A DNA stretch of 64,000 bases from UBA1206 sp050953105 (GCA_050953105.1 JBMNMA010000007.1:204439-268438); one strand, 5' to 3'. Numbered from the stretch's first letter, positions 17,235 through 26,817 are shown. The notes: a model not told the origin generated them from the sequence alone. A program made the numbers and translations.

Positions 17235-17594
17235 ATGGAAAGAAACTCCCATGAATTCGCAAAAATCTTAGCCGAGGATATTAAAAAGGCATTAGACGAC
17301 AAAAAGGGATATGACATTTCGATTATTCCCGTCGGCAAACATACCGTTCTGGCCGACTATTTTGTGCTGGCCAACGGCACCTCATCAACACATATAAAGG
17401 CTTTAACCGACGAGGTTGAAAAGCAGCTGAACGAAAAGCATTCCATACTACCTTCCCGCATAGAGGGCATCGGCGGTCGCAACTGGGTGCTTATGGACTA
17501 TTCCAGCGTGATAGTTCATATTTTCACCAAAGAGGCCCGGGAATTTTATAAGCTAGATAAGCTATGGGCAGAATCGGGTATCGAGCTTAACTAA
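17235..17594 (+). CDS. rsfS: Ribosomal silencing factor RsfS
   Basis: Binds ribosomal protein uL14 and blocks subunit joining when nutrients are scarce. The 119 residues carry the DUF143 pattern ILAEDIKKALDDKKG, DYFVLANGTSSTHIKAL and NWVLMDYSSVIVHIFTKEAREFY. Last gene of the yhbY-nadD-yqeK-rsfS block, followed after 24 bp by leuS. Confidence 0.95.
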   Translation: MERNSHEFAKILAEDIKKALDDKKGYDISIIPVGKHTVLADYFVLANGTSSTHIKALTDEVEKQLNEKHSILPSRIEGIGGRNWVLMDYSSVIVHIFTKEAREFYKLDKLWAESGIELN

Positions 17595-17618
17595 AACTTA
17601 TGAATATGAGGTAGTATA

Positions 17619-20018
17619 ATGAAATATAATTTCAGACAGACAGAAGAGAAATGGCAGCAAAAATGGCAGGACGCAAAGGTTTTTGAAGCGTCCGACGATT
17701 TTTCCAAACCCAAATTTTACGCTCTGGTGGAATTCCCCTATCCTTCGGGAATGGGAATGCACGTAGGACATATAAAGGCATATTCGGGGCTTGAGGCAAT
17801 AAGCCGCAAGCGGAGGATGGAAGGCTACAACGTTCTGTTCCCCATTGGCTTTGACGCCTTCGGCCTTCCCACAGAAAATTCTGCAATTAAATTCGGCATC
17901 CACCCCAGAACGCTTACCAACCAGAACATAGAGAAGTTTACCAACCAGCTTAAGCGCGTAGGCTTTTCCTTCGACTGGTCAAGGGTAGTCGATACCACCG
18001 ACCCTGACTATTACAAATGGACACAGTGGATTTTCCTTAAAATGTTTGAAAACGGTCTTGCCTTCAGGGACAAGACTTTGGTTAACTACTGCCCCAACTG
18101 CAAGGTGGTGCTGTCCAACGAGGACTCCCAGGGGGGAAAATGCGACATCTGCCACAATGACGTTGTTCAAAAGGCTAAGGACGTGTGGTATCTTCGCATA
18201 ACCGCCTACGCCGACAAGCTGTTAAACGGCCTTAACGGTGTGGATTATCCCGCCAACATAAAGCAGATGCAGGAAAACTGGATAGGCCGTTCCTCGGGTG
18301 CTTTTGTCAACTTCACCCTCAACACCGGTGAAAAGCTGCGTATCTATACCACCCGTCCCGACACCTTGTTCGGTGTAACCTTTATGGTTATGGCCCCCGA
18401 ACATCCTCTTCTTGACAAGTATGCGGACAAAATCAAAAACATGGACGAAGTAAACTCCTACCGGGAATACTGCGCCAAAAAGACGGAATTTGAACGCACC
18501 CAGCTTGTCAAGGAAAAAACCGGGGTTAAGATTGACGGCATAACCGCAATAAATCCCTTGAATAACAAAGAAATCCCCGTTTATATTGCCGACTATGTTA
18601 TGATGGGCTACGGCACCGGCGCCATTATGGCCGTTCCCGCCCATGATGAACGGGACTACGACTTTGCCAAAAAGTTCGGCATTGACATAATCGAGGTTAT
18701 TAAAGGCGGAGACATTTCCAAGTCCGCATACACCGGCGACGGGGAAATGGTAAATTCCGACTTCTTAAACGGCATAAGCAATAAAAAAGATGCCATCGCC
18801 AAGGTTGTATCCGTCCTTGAGGAAATGGGTATAGGCGAGGAAGGCGTTCAGTATAAGATGAAGGACTGGGCCTTCAACCGTCAGCGCTACTGGGGTGAAC
18901 CCATACCCATCATCTACTGCGATAAATGCGGCATGGTTCCCGTTCCCTTTGAGGAACTCCCCCTCAAGCTGCCTCCACTTGAAAACTTTGAGCCAGGCAC
19001 CGACGGGGAATCACCCCTTGCCCGCATTGACTCCTTTGTCAACTGCAAATGCCCCAAGTGCGGCGGCGACGCAAAGCGGGAAACCGACATAATGCCCCAG
19101 TGGGCAGGCTCGTCCTGGTATTTCCTCCGCTATATCGACCCCAAAAACGACAACTGTCTGTGCGACATGGATAAAATGAAATACTGGATGCCGGTTGACT
19201 GGTATAACGGCGGTATGGAGCATGTAACCAGACATATGATATACTCAAGGTTCTGGCACAGGTTCCTTTATGATATCGGCTGCGTCAACACCCCCGAACC
19301 CTATTCCAAGCGGACAGCCCAAGGCCTGATTTTGGGCAGCGACGGTGAAAAAATGTCCAAATCCCGGGGCAACGTGGTTGACCCTCTGGACGTGGCAGAC
19401 ATTTACGGCGCAGATGTGCTCCGCACCTATGTGCTTTTCATGGGTGACTACGGCCAGTCCGCCCCCTGGTCGGATTCCAGTGTAAAGGGCTGCAAACGCT
19501 TCCTTGACCGGGTAGCCGACCTTGCCGAAATGGCATCCGGCGAAGGGGTAACCCCCAGCCTTGAGTCAACCTTCCATAAAACCATAAAGAAGGTTACCGA
19601 GGACATCGAGTCCATGAAGTTCAACACGGCCATAGCCGCTCTTATGTCCCTTTCCAACGATATTTACGCCGAAGGAAAGCTTACAAAAGACGAGCTTACC
19701 ACATATATCAAGCTCCTTTCCCCTTTTGCCCCCCATCTGTGCGAGGAGATAAACGAAAAGTTAGGCAATTCCACAATGCTGGCCCAGTCCGACTGGCCGG
19801 TTTATGACGGGGAAAAGATAAAGGATAACACCGTTGAAATACCCCTTACCGTAAACGGTAAGTTAAGGGGGACAATAACCCTCCCGGCTGGCTGCCCCAA
19901 GGACGAGGCTGTAAGACTTATAACCGAATCGGGCAAAATTTCGGCTTTTGTTGACGGAAAAACCGTTGTCAAAGAGGTTTACGTTACGGACAAAATATAT
20001 AATATTGTAGTAAAGTAG
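17619..20018 (+). CDS. leuS: Leucyl-tRNA synthetase
   Basis: Class I aminoacyl-tRNA synthetase charging tRNA-Leu, 799 residues. HIGH-type motif PYPSGMGMHVGHIKAY at about 36-51, zinc-ribbon Cys pairs (CPNCKVV...CDICHND), the CP1 editing domain with TTRPDTLFGVTFMV and VPAHDERDYDFAKKF, a second Cys cluster, the KMSKS motif in GEKMSKSRGN, and an anticodon-binding C-terminus. The spacing from rsfS is too small for a T-box leader, so it is probably transcribed from upstream. Confidence 0.97.
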   Translation: MKYNFRQTEEKWQQKWQDAKVFEASDDFSKPKFYALVEFPYPSGMGMHVGHIKAYSGLEAISRKRRMEGYNVLFPIGFDAFGLPTENSAIKFGIHPRTLTNQNIEKFTNQLKRVGFSFDWSRVVDTTDPDYYKWTQWIFLKMFENGLAFRDKTLVNYCPNCKVVLSNEDSQGGKCDICHNDVVQKAKDVWYLRITAYADKLLNGLNGVDYPANIKQMQENWIGRSSGAFVNFTLNTGEKLRIYTTRPDTLFGVTFMVMAPEHPLLDKYADKIKNMDEVNSYREYCAKKTEFERTQLVKEKTGVKIDGITAINPLNNKEIPVYIADYVMMGYGTGAIMAVPAHDERDYDFAKKFGIDIIEVIKGGDISKSAYTGDGEMVNSDFLNGISNKKDAIAKVVSVLEEMGIGEEGVQYKMKDWAFNRQRYWGEPIPIIYCDKCGMVPVPFEELPLKLPPLENFEPGTDGESPLARIDSFVNCKCPKCGGDAKRETDIMPQWAGSSWYFLRYIDPKNDNCLCDMDKMKYWMPVDWYNGGMEHVTRHMIYSRFWHRFLYDIGCVNTPEPYSKRTAQGLILGSDGEKMSKSRGNVVDPLDVADIYGADVLRTYVLFMGDYGQSAPWSDSSVKGCKRFLDRVADLAEMASGEGVTPSLESTFHKTIKKVTEDIESMKFNTAIAALMSLSNDIYAEGKLTKDELTTYIKLLSPFAPHLCEEINEKLGNSTMLAQSDWPVYDGEKIKDNTVEIPLTVNGKLRGTITLPAGCPKDEAVRLITESGKISAFVDGKTVVKEVYVTDKIYNIVVK

Positions 20019-20031
20019 AGGATGGTAAATC

Positions 20032-20448
20032 ATGAAAGTTAAAAAAACCAAGTTTTTCTCGGACTTCAAGGCCTTTATCGCCAAGGGTAACGTGGTTGAC
20101 CTGGCTATCGCCGTGGTTATAGGCGGTGCATTTAACAAAATCGTTACCTCCCTTGTAAACGACATTATTATGCCCATTATCGGCCTTATAGCCGGCCGGG
20201 TGAACATCACCGATCTTAAGTGGATTATCGCCCCGGCGGTGTATGACGAGGCCGGCAATATAACCAAGGCCGAAGCATCCCTAAATTACGGTAATTTTAT
20301 TCAGAACATCATCGACTTCCTTATTGTGGCCTTTACCATTTTCATTGTCCTTCGCTCCTTCACCAAGCTTGTGTCTATAAAAGAAAAGATTATTAAAAAC
20401 GGCAAGGACGAGGAAAAGGAAGAGGAAAAAGCCGAAGGCAATGAGTAA
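20032..20448 (+). CDS. mscL: Large-conductance mechanosensitive channel
   Basis: Pentameric inner-membrane channel that opens under hypo-osmotic shock. It has 138 residues with the invariant N-terminal helix IAKGNVVDLAIAVVIGGAF, a first membrane helix, a periplasm-side loop and a second helix IIDFLIVAFTIFIVLRSF, then an acidic/basic cytoplasmic tail (EEKEEEKAEGNE). It ends 8 bp inside the next gene. Confidence 0.96.
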   Translation: MKVKKTKFFSDFKAFIAKGNVVDLAIAVVIGGAFNKIVTSLVNDIIMPIIGLIAGRVNITDLKWIIAPAVYDEAGNITKAEASLNYGNFIQNIIDFLIVAFTIFIVLRSFTKLVSIKEKIIKNGKDEEKEEEKAEGNE

Positions 20449-21337
20449 TACCGGCATATACATAGGCGCAGACGGTGGCGGCACCAAAATTACCTACTGT
20501 CTTAAAGCAGGGGATAAGGCCTTTTACCTTCGCCTTGACCAAAGCGTCAACCCCAACGACGTGGGGTTTGATAAATCGGCTGACCTTGTAACAGCCGGTA
20601 TGGTTGAAATATGCAGCGCCAACGGTATTTCTACTGACAAAGTTTCGGGCGTTTTTGCCGGCATTGCCGGAGGCTCCACCGCTGATTACAAAGATGTGTT
20701 AAAGTCCCGGCTTGACAGGGTGTTTGTCAATTCGGCAAACGGTGTCAGCCATGACGGTGAAAATATTCTTTACGCCGCCTTCCCTGACACCGACGGAGTT
20801 ATTGTGATATGCGGCACCGGCTCGTCCTGCTTTTATAAAAAGGGGAGCAAAATCGTCCGCATAGGCGGATATTCGCTGTTTGACCTTGACGGCAACGGCT
20901 ATGAAATAGGCAGGCGGGCAATCGCCCACGGCCTAAGGTGTGTCGACGGCAGGGATAAACGGGGAATTCTTTGCGAACTGGTGGAAGAAAAGTGCAACGG
21001 CACCTGCCTTGACGACCTTAAAAGGCTGCTTGCGCTGCCGGTAAAGGAGGTTGCTTCCTTTGCTCCCGTTGTGTTCGAAGCCGCAAGGCGGGGCGATGAA
21101 TATGCTGTGTCTATTATAGACTCAACGGCAGGGTATCTCGCCGAGTGCATAAACCACGCAGCAAAATCCTTTGACGGCGTATGCCCCGTATGTATCGCCG
21201 GCAGTATTGGCACTGATGCTTTAACTTTAAATCTTCTAAAACCCAAACTTTCGCCAAAAGTAACCCTTTCAATCCTTAACGCCAACCCTGTAGAGGGTGC
21301 GGTGTATAAGGCAATGTTATTGGCAAGTGAGAAATAA
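20441..21337 (+). CDS. BadF/BadG/N-acetylglucosamine kinase family ATPase
   Basis: Protein of 298 residues from the ASKHA fold. Phosphate-binding loop GADGGGTKITYCL at the N-terminus, a second phosphate motif ICGTGSSCFYK and GGYSLFDLDGNGYEIGRRA, then the adenosine-motif region CIAGSIGT. Closest to N-acetylglucosamine kinases of the BadF type, so a role in amino-sugar recycling is likely, in line with nagB and the glucosaminidase elsewhere in the window, but the substrate is inferred. Last gene of the long run before a strong terminator. Confidence 0.85.
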   Translation: MSNTGIYIGADGGGTKITYCLKAGDKAFYLRLDQSVNPNDVGFDKSADLVTAGMVEICSANGISTDKVSGVFAGIAGGSTADYKDVLKSRLDRVFVNSANGVSHDGENILYAAFPDTDGVIVICGTGSSCFYKKGSKIVRIGGYSLFDLDGNGYEIGRRAIAHGLRCVDGRDKRGILCELVEEKCNGTCLDDLKRLLALPVKEVASFAPVVFEAARRGDEYAVSIIDSTAGYLAECINHAAKSFDGVCPVCIAGSIGTDALTLNLLKPKLSPKVTLSILNANPVEGAVYKAMLLASEK

Positions 21338-21350
21338 TCAATAAAACACA

Positions 21351-21381
21351 AACGGGCAGGTTTTTCCTGCCCGTTGTTTTT
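21351..21381. terminator. Bidirectional rho-independent terminator
   Basis: AACGGGCAGG / CCTGCCCGTT with a TTTTT loop and a GTTTTT tail. It separates the sugar-kinase gene from the converging AraC-type gene. Confidence 0.9.
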
Positions 21382-21387
21382 GCTCTG

Positions 21388-22236
21388 CTATTTCTTCTTT
21401 ATTGGCAACCACACTTCGCTGTAATAGTTTTCGTCCTGATTGCCTTTGGGATAGTTGCGGATATCGGTATATAACTCGATATTTAAATTACCCACCATTT
21501 CGTATTCGCCGTTGTTGGGAAGCCATTCGGAAAATATTTTACGGGTAACCTCCTGTATAGAACCCGGCATGGGGCCTTTGCAGGGGAATATCGCCCAGGT
21601 GAAGGCAGGTATTTCAAGCACCTTGCACCCTTCGGGAACTTCTTTGCCGTTGTAATCGTCGGCAATAAGGTATTCAAACTCGGTGCTGTCTGCGTCCATG
21701 CAGATACCATACATACCGCAGATGATTTTTCCCTTGCCAGAGTTAAAGTGATTTGTCCAGAAAACGGGTATCTCAGCCCCTGCGCTGTCGCAGGAAAACC
21801 TTTTAGAAACGCCTATAACCTTAAAGGATGGTTTTTCGCTTATTTTGTAGTCCATAATATAACCGCCTTCCAATGTAAATTTCAGCTTTAGAGGGGCAAA
21901 GGTCTTGATAAGTGCACCGTCCCGCCGGACGGCTGTGGGGGATACGCCGTGAAAACGGGTAAACGCCTTGGTAAAGCTGTCAGGGGAATCATACCCGTAT
22001 TTCAGAGCAATATCGATAATTCTTGCGTCTGTGGTGGCAAGCTCGCTGCCGGCAAGGGCAAGCCTGCGGAACCTTATATATTCTCCGACGGTATAGCCGC
22101 AAAGCATTGCAAAGGCCTTTTGAAAATAAAAGCTGGAAACATAAGCCCTTGATGCAATATCGTCGGCGGATATATCTTTGGTGATATTTTTCTCAATATA
22201 GCTGATGGCGTTTCGCATTCCGTCAATCCAGTCCAT
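21388..22236 (-). CDS. AraC family regulator with GyrI-like effector domain
   Basis: Transcription factor of 282 residues. Two AraC-type helix-turn-helix motifs fill about residues 8-105 (DIASRAYVSSFYFQKAFA and IALKYGYDSPDSFTKAF); a GyrI/AraC effector-binding domain follows from about 122 to the end and probably senses a small ligand. The ATG at 22236 has an AGGAGG site. It is divergent from the acyltransferase gene at 22509, which could be its target; that link is only inferred from position. Confidence 0.9.
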   Translation of the reverse strand: MDWIDGMRNAISYIEKNITKDISADDIASRAYVSSFYFQKAFAMLCGYTVGEYIRFRRLALAGSELATTDARIIDIALKYGYDSPDSFTKAFTRFHGVSPTAVRRDGALIKTFAPLKLKFTLEGGYIMDYKISEKPSFKVIGVSKRFSCDSAGAEIPVFWTNHFNSGKGKIICGMYGICMDADSTEFEYLIADDYNGKEVPEGCKVLEIPAFTWAIFPCKGPMPGSIQEVTRKIFSEWLPNNGEYEMVGNLNIELYTDIRNYPKGNQDENYYSEVWLPIKKK

Positions 22237-22407
22237 TGCCGCTCCTCCTGCCGTAAGGTGATTTTAGCATAAATTTTTACCGTTATCCCGATAAATTCAG
22301 CCATCTTTTGTCCGTTTTTCAGTATAGCAAAAACATCCTACTCTTTCAAGCAGTTAAGTTACTTAATTAATTTATTATTAATTAACCATCATTTATCATA
22401 ACAAATA

Positions 22408-22437
22408 TTGAAATTTATGCTTATGTTGTGATATTAT
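22408..22437 (+). promoter_or_regulatory. Probable promoter of the acyltransferase/DUF6320 operon
   Basis: TTGAAA (22408-22413), an 18-nt spacer and TATTAT (22432-22437) in an AT-rich intergenic stretch of about 270 bp shared with the divergent AraC-type gene. Confidence 0.5.
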
Positions 22438-22508
22438 ACTATCGTAATATGTCGAATTTTCAAAAGCAGAATATATTATATTAAGTCTTAATGCAGGGAA
22501 TGCTGTTT

Positions 22509-24050
22509 ATGTCAAAAGAAAAAAAGCCAAAAAAGCAAATCAAACAAATTAAGCAGCCCAAGGTTGAAAACGATAAATACAAGCAGTTTACACTATCCCT
22601 TACCGATAGTGAAAGGGAGGTGCTGACCGACTTTTTCGGCCGGCTCAATCTTCACATCAGCCTTAACCGCAAGTTCCGTCAAGCCATGGTCGATGACTTT
22701 GAAAAAGCTTTTATGTATTATCACTCAGCCGGTGTTCCGGTGGCTAAAGCAGCCGAACTCATGGCTCCCGAAAAAATGGGGGGATTTTACGCCCGTCCTG
22801 CTGCTTTGTGGTTTAAGCTTGATGTGGCGGCAAAGATTTTCCCCCTGTCCATGCATAACAACCGCATGTCGGTTTTCCGCCTTTCGGTTTATTTAAAGGA
22901 AAACGTTATACCCGAGCTTTTGCAGATTGCCCTTACCTTTACCATAAAGCGCTTTCCCCTCTTTGCCACCACCGTTAAAAAGGGGTTTTTCTGGCATTAT
23001 CTCGATTCGGCTAAGCGCCGCTTTTCAATAGACGAAGAAACCAACGTCCCCTGCCGTCCGCTGGATATATCACTTACCGACTCCCAGTCTTTCAGGGTGC
23101 TCTACTATCAAAACCGCATCAGTCTGGAATTTTTCCACATTCTCACCGACGCCACCGGAGGCATGGTGTTTTTAAAAACCCTTACCGCCGAATATTTACG
23201 CCTTACCGGGGTTGACATACCCTCATCCGGCGGAATACCCGATATTAACGATGCTCCGGCGGCACACGAGTTGGAAGACGGATTTTCAAAGGTGGACAAA
23301 GCCGAAAAGGCATACGGTCTGCTGGATAAGCAGGCAACCCAGATGTCGGGCAGCCTTTCAAAAATAAAACCCTGCCGGATACTTCATTTTAAAATAGATG
23401 CCGCAAAGCTTAAGGAGGTTTCCAAAGCCAAGGGCGGAACGGTTACAGCTTATATCCTTTCTCTTATGTTTGCAGCCTCCAAGTCCGCCATAGACGGTGA
23501 AGGCGGCAGCATAAACATTCAGGTCCCGGTGAATATGCGAAAGTTCTATAATACCGAAACCCTCCGCAATTTTGCCCTTTACTGCAATGTAAGGCTGCCG
23601 GTGGCGGAGGTAACAAAACCGGAGGACATTTTGCCTGAAATTCAAAATCAGCTTGTGGAAAAGGGATCGAAAACCGCCATGGATTCCACCGCCAAAGCAT
23701 CGGTAAAGCTGGTTAATGCACTGTCCTTTATACCGCTGTTTATAAAAAATCCCGTTGCCAGACTTGTTTACGGCTATCTGGGTGAAAAAACCTGGACAAA
23801 CACCCTGTCAAATTTAGGTGTGGTTACCTTGCCGCCTGAAATGGAAAAGCATATTGAATGCTTTGATTTCGTCCTGGGCACCGGCGTAACCAACAGGGCA
23901 TACTGCTCAATGGTTACCTTCGGCAATACCGCAATGCTTTCAATATCCAAGCTCACAAAGGATCCCACCTTTGAGGAGGTTATGTTTAGTCTGCTTGATA
24001 AAGACGGACTGACACCGGAGGTAGAGGGGAGCGATTTGTATGAAGGTTAA
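22509..24050 (+). CDS. Condensation-domain / alcohol acetyltransferase-like protein
   Basis: A protein of about 513 residues resembling the condensation-domain superfamily (chloramphenicol acetyltransferase fold, alcohol acetyltransferase-like). The N-terminus is very basic (Lys-rich, about 1-25). The catalytic-type motif is FFHILTDATGG, with the His and Asp of the HxxxD pattern, and a late segment SNLGVVTLPPEM corresponds to the DFGWG-side bridge region. The acceptor is unknown. Three in-frame ATGs occur at 22491, 22500 and 22509; an AGGGA site favours 22509. It overlaps the DUF6320 gene by 11 bp, a pairing I recall from other Clostridia, often with an alpha/beta hydrolase that is absent here. 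Confidence 0.75.
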   Translation: MSKEKKPKKQIKQIKQPKVENDKYKQFTLSLTDSEREVLTDFFGRLNLHISLNRKFRQAMVDDFEKAFMYYHSAGVPVAKAAELMAPEKMGGFYARPAALWFKLDVAAKIFPLSMHNNRMSVFRLSVYLKENVIPELLQIALTFTIKRFPLFATTVKKGFFWHYLDSAKRRFSIDEETNVPCRPLDISLTDSQSFRVLYYQNRISLEFFHILTDATGGMVFLKTLTAEYLRLTGVDIPSSGGIPDINDAPAAHELEDGFSKVDKAEKAYGLLDKQATQMSGSLSKIKPCRILHFKIDAAKLKEVSKAKGGTVTAYILSLMFAASKSAIDGEGGSINIQVPVNMRKFYNTETLRNFALYCNVRLPVAEVTKPEDILPEIQNQLVEKGSKTAMDSTAKASVKLVNALSFIPLFIKNPVARLVYGYLGEKTWTNTLSNLGVVTLPPEMEKHIECFDFVLGTGVTNRAYCSMVTFGNTAMLSISKLTKDPTFEEVMFSLLDKDGLTPEVEGSDLYEG

Positions 24051-24612
24051 AATAACATATCCCATACAGACAAAGAAAAATCTTTTTAAGCAGGCCTTTT
24101 CATCTATTGCCCGTTGGGTAATGCTTGCCGCCGCCTATGCTTGTTTTATTATTAACCTTGCCGTCGGCGGAAAAGCATGGAGCGTGGTGGTGCTGTGGGG
24201 GCTTTGGTTTGTGTGGTCGTTTGTGTTTTCCCCCAACATGGTGGAATTCAACCGCATAAGCCAGACCACAAAGCTTATGGTTTATACCTGCGTTATGCTT
24301 ATTTTGATAAACAACCTCCTTGCCCCGGGCTGGGCCGAATTTGTGGTCCCCATCATCTGCTTTGCAGGGGTGTTTATTAACGGGGTGTTCTTTTTAACCA
24401 ACACCAAAAAGCAAAGACAAAACCTTATGCCAATGATCTGGGCAATAGCCATTGCCTTGATAGCCATTATTGCCGCCCTGGCAGGCTGGCCTGAGATGAA
24501 CTGGCCGATAATCGCCCTCGGCTCCACCGGCTTTGCTTTGCTGGTGGCGGCGGTTATAGTGCTGGGGAAGGGGATTATCACCGAATTTGTAAAGCGGTTT
24601 TCAATAAAATAG
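24040..24612 (+). CDS. DUF6320-like integral membrane protein
   Basis: Membrane protein of 190 residues with about six hydrophobic helices in pairs and a short basic N-terminus. It matches what I know of DUF6320 proteins, which sit beside acyltransferase-like genes. Translationally coupled to the gene before it. It may provide the membrane site or substrate for that enzyme; this is inference. Confidence 0.7.
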   Translation: MKVKITYPIQTKKNLFKQAFSSIARWVMLAAAYACFIINLAVGGKAWSVVVLWGLWFVWSFVFSPNMVEFNRISQTTKLMVYTCVMLILINNLLAPGWAEFVVPIICFAGVFINGVFFLTNTKKQRQNLMPMIWAIAIALIAIIAALAGWPEMNWPIIALGSTGFALLVAAVIVLGKGIITEFVKRFSIK

Positions 24613-24621
24613 GAGCATAAA

Positions 24622-25248
24622 ATGGGAATTTGCTATATCGTCGGCAGCATGGCAGACGGTTACAGAGTATATAAAAAAGACGGTGACTTGGTTATAGCTG
24701 TTGATGCCGGGTATAAAAATTTAAAGGGCGTAAAGCCCGACCTGGTTATGGGGGATTTTGACTCGTTAGGTTTTATTCCCAATGGGGAAAACATTATAAC
24801 CTTCCCGGTGGCAAAGGACGACACCGACACCCTGCTTGCAGTAAAAGAAGGGTTAAAGCGGGGTTATAAAACCTTTGTAATATCCGGCGGCCTTGGGGGA
24901 AGGCTTGACCATACCATGGCCAATATTCAAACCCTTGCCTTTCTTGCCGAACGCGGTGCAAGAGGTTATTTGGTTAGCGAAAATGAGTTCGTTACGGTTA
25001 TCAAGGATACAAGTATTGAATTCGACAAGGAGCATTCCGGCAACATTTCGGTGTTCGCCCTTAGCGACAAGGCCGAAGGCGTCACCCTTGAAGGATTAAA
25101 ATACCCATTATATAACGCCACATTAACACCAACTTTTCCTATAGGTGTTTCTAATTCCTTTACAGGAAAAACATCAAAAGTAACCGTTAAAAATGGAATG
25201 CTTTTAATTATAGCAGGTAATATAAACGGTGATTGGTTTTTCCGGTAA
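24622..25248 (+). CDS. thiN: Thiamine pyrophosphokinase
   Basis: Transfers pyrophosphate from ATP to thiamine to give the cofactor thiamine diphosphate. Of 208 residues, the conserved parts are VDAGYKNL, PDLVMGDFDSLG, FPVAKDDTDTLLAV and GGLGGRLDHTMANIQTL, plus a C-terminal beta-sandwich with PIGVSNSF. It follows the DUF6320 gene by 9 bp and ends before a terminator. No TPP riboswitch is visible upstream. Confidence 0.94.
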   Translation: MGICYIVGSMADGYRVYKKDGDLVIAVDAGYKNLKGVKPDLVMGDFDSLGFIPNGENIITFPVAKDDTDTLLAVKEGLKRGYKTFVISGGLGGRLDHTMANIQTLAFLAERGARGYLVSENEFVTVIKDTSIEFDKEHSGNISVFALSDKAEGVTLEGLKYPLYNATLTPTFPIGVSNSFTGKTSKVTVKNGMLLIIAGNINGDWFFR

Positions 25249-25289
25249 AAATAAAATGATTTATCCGGCACACCGGATATAAAGTAAAG

Positions 25290-25313
25290 GTGCGGAGTTT
25301 ACCGCACTTTTTT
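25290..25313 (+). terminator. Rho-independent terminator after thiN
   Basis: GTGCGG / CCGCAC with loop AGTTTA and six T residues. A smaller hairpin (ATCCGG/CCGGAT) lies just before it. Confidence 0.85.
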
Positions 25314-25478
25314 ATGTATAAATTAAGATGTGATATAATCGTGCAATCTCCTGATTATTACATCATTAGCAAAATAATTACAAATTATAGGCAAATTTTA
25401 CCTGATGATATATTGACTGGAATTGGCAATTTCAATATAATTATATCAGACAAAAAACATATTAATGAGGGAAGGACA

Positions 25479-26344
25479 ATGAAAAAATCGTCATTGCAAA
25501 TCCTATGCATTATACTTACCCTTGTTCTTGTTACCATAACCATATCCGGGTGCGGTGAGGGCGGGGACAATGAATCGGTTCAGGCCTCTTCCCAAGTTCA
25601 AAATCAATCCCAATCCCAAAGTCAATCCAAAGACGAATCGTCGCAGAGCCAAGAAAGCCTGCCGGAAGGGGTTTTGTTTGATGGTGCCTTTAAGGTAAAC
25701 TCCGCCATGCCCGAATACAAGTGCGTTGTTTTGGGTAAAAACGGGCTTATAGAGGGGCTTGAAATAACTGACAGCAACGGTGAGGTTATTCAAACCCTTG
25801 AAAAACCCCAGTCTTATAACGAGGTTGTTTCAAAATCCGCGGCATACTTTGTTGACATTACCTTTGACGGAAACCTTGATATCCTTGTCCCCTGCGGAAT
25901 CACAAGAAAGCTTTGGGTAGCAGCCTATGTGTGGGATAATGACACAAAACAGTTTGTTATTTCCCCGACTTTGAAGAAATAGGCTCCTTTTCCCTTGATA
26001 CCGAAAACAAAAAAATTCTAACTCACAATTTTATATGGATAGGACCAAGCCAGATTTCGGAATTTTATACGGTTTATTCCTTTGACGGCAAAAAGTATAT
26101 CCTTGAAAAGCAAATAAGCTTTGAGGAGTCGGAGGATCTGAAAAAAACCACCTTTAAAGAAACCGAAGGTGATTTAGATAATCAGGTAGTCAAAGCCGAA
26201 TATGTGCTTGATTATGATTATTACAATGTAGGTGTTGACAAAACCGACGAAAGGCTTAAACCCTACTATGAAGACGGCTCATACTGGGATTTGGACGGGG
26301 AAAAGTGGACATCTATCTTTGAAGGAGAACTTTTGGACAGATAA
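25479..26344 (+). pseudogene. Frameshifted lipoprotein gene
   Basis: The start codon at 25479 follows an AGGGAAGGA site and encodes a lipoprotein signal with lipobox ITISGC and a Ser/Gln linker, then a soluble domain ending prematurely at 25982. The coding sense continues without stops in another frame from about 25967 (DFEEIGSFSLDTENKK) to TAA 26342-26344. A single missing base in the CCCC run at 25963-25966 would join both parts into about 288 residues. Composition and sense are continuous across the break. Either a true one-base deletion or a homopolymer sequencing error. The joined protein looks like a repeat-type lipoprotein of unknown function (FDGNLDILVPCG). Confidence 0.75.
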
Positions 26345-26373
26345 TGTATGCCTTTATTGACAGGAGTATCAAA

Positions 26374-26638
26374 ATGAAATTATATACAAAGTTCCTTGTA
26401 TATGTTAAAGGATATACACTATGTGTTATACAATGAGCCGCTTACCAAAGGAAAATTTTATAAATCCGTAGCTACAGACCTTATAAATTTTTCATATCCC
26501 GCCGGGCATATGTGCTTTTATGAAATAACCCAAGAGGATTTTGTAATGTATAATATTTATACACTTATATTACTCCCGCCCCAGCTGGCATATATATTCG
26601 ATGCGAATCATTTCGAATGGTATCGCTGTCTTAATTAA
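26374..26638 (+). pseudogene. Possible second broken small gene
   Basis: An ATG at 26374 sits behind an AGGAG site and reads MKLYTKFLVY before meeting a stop after 20 codons. From about 26396 a different frame is open for 80 codons (DIHYVLYNEPLTKGKFYKSV...) to 26638. This suggests a small gene with a frameshift near its start, but I recognise no family and the evidence is thin. Confidence 0.3.
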
Positions 26639-26656
26639 TTTTCAGTCACCAATGAC

Positions 26657-26684
26657 GGTGCGGCAAACGCCGCACCTTTTCTTT
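26657..26684 (+). terminator. Rho-independent terminator
   Basis: GGTGCGGC / GCCGCACC, loop AAAC, then TTTTCTTTT. It closes the decayed lipoprotein region. Between here and 26818 the DNA is AT-rich and holds no gene that I can see. Confidence 0.85.
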
Positions 26685-26817
26685 TGTCGGTATATAGTAT
26701 AGGCCATAACTCAACCAAAGCAAAATGGTATAAAAAAGCAATAATTTAATATATTATAAATAAAATAAAAATAAATCGTATCAATAGTTAATAAAGTGTT
26801 AAATAAAGGTTGCCGTA

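Noticed and set aside
17595..17618. T-box or other riboswitch before leuS, gltX or thiN
   Set aside because: The spaces are too short (leuS, thiN) or lack the T-box sequence and stems (gltX); no TPP-box core is visible.
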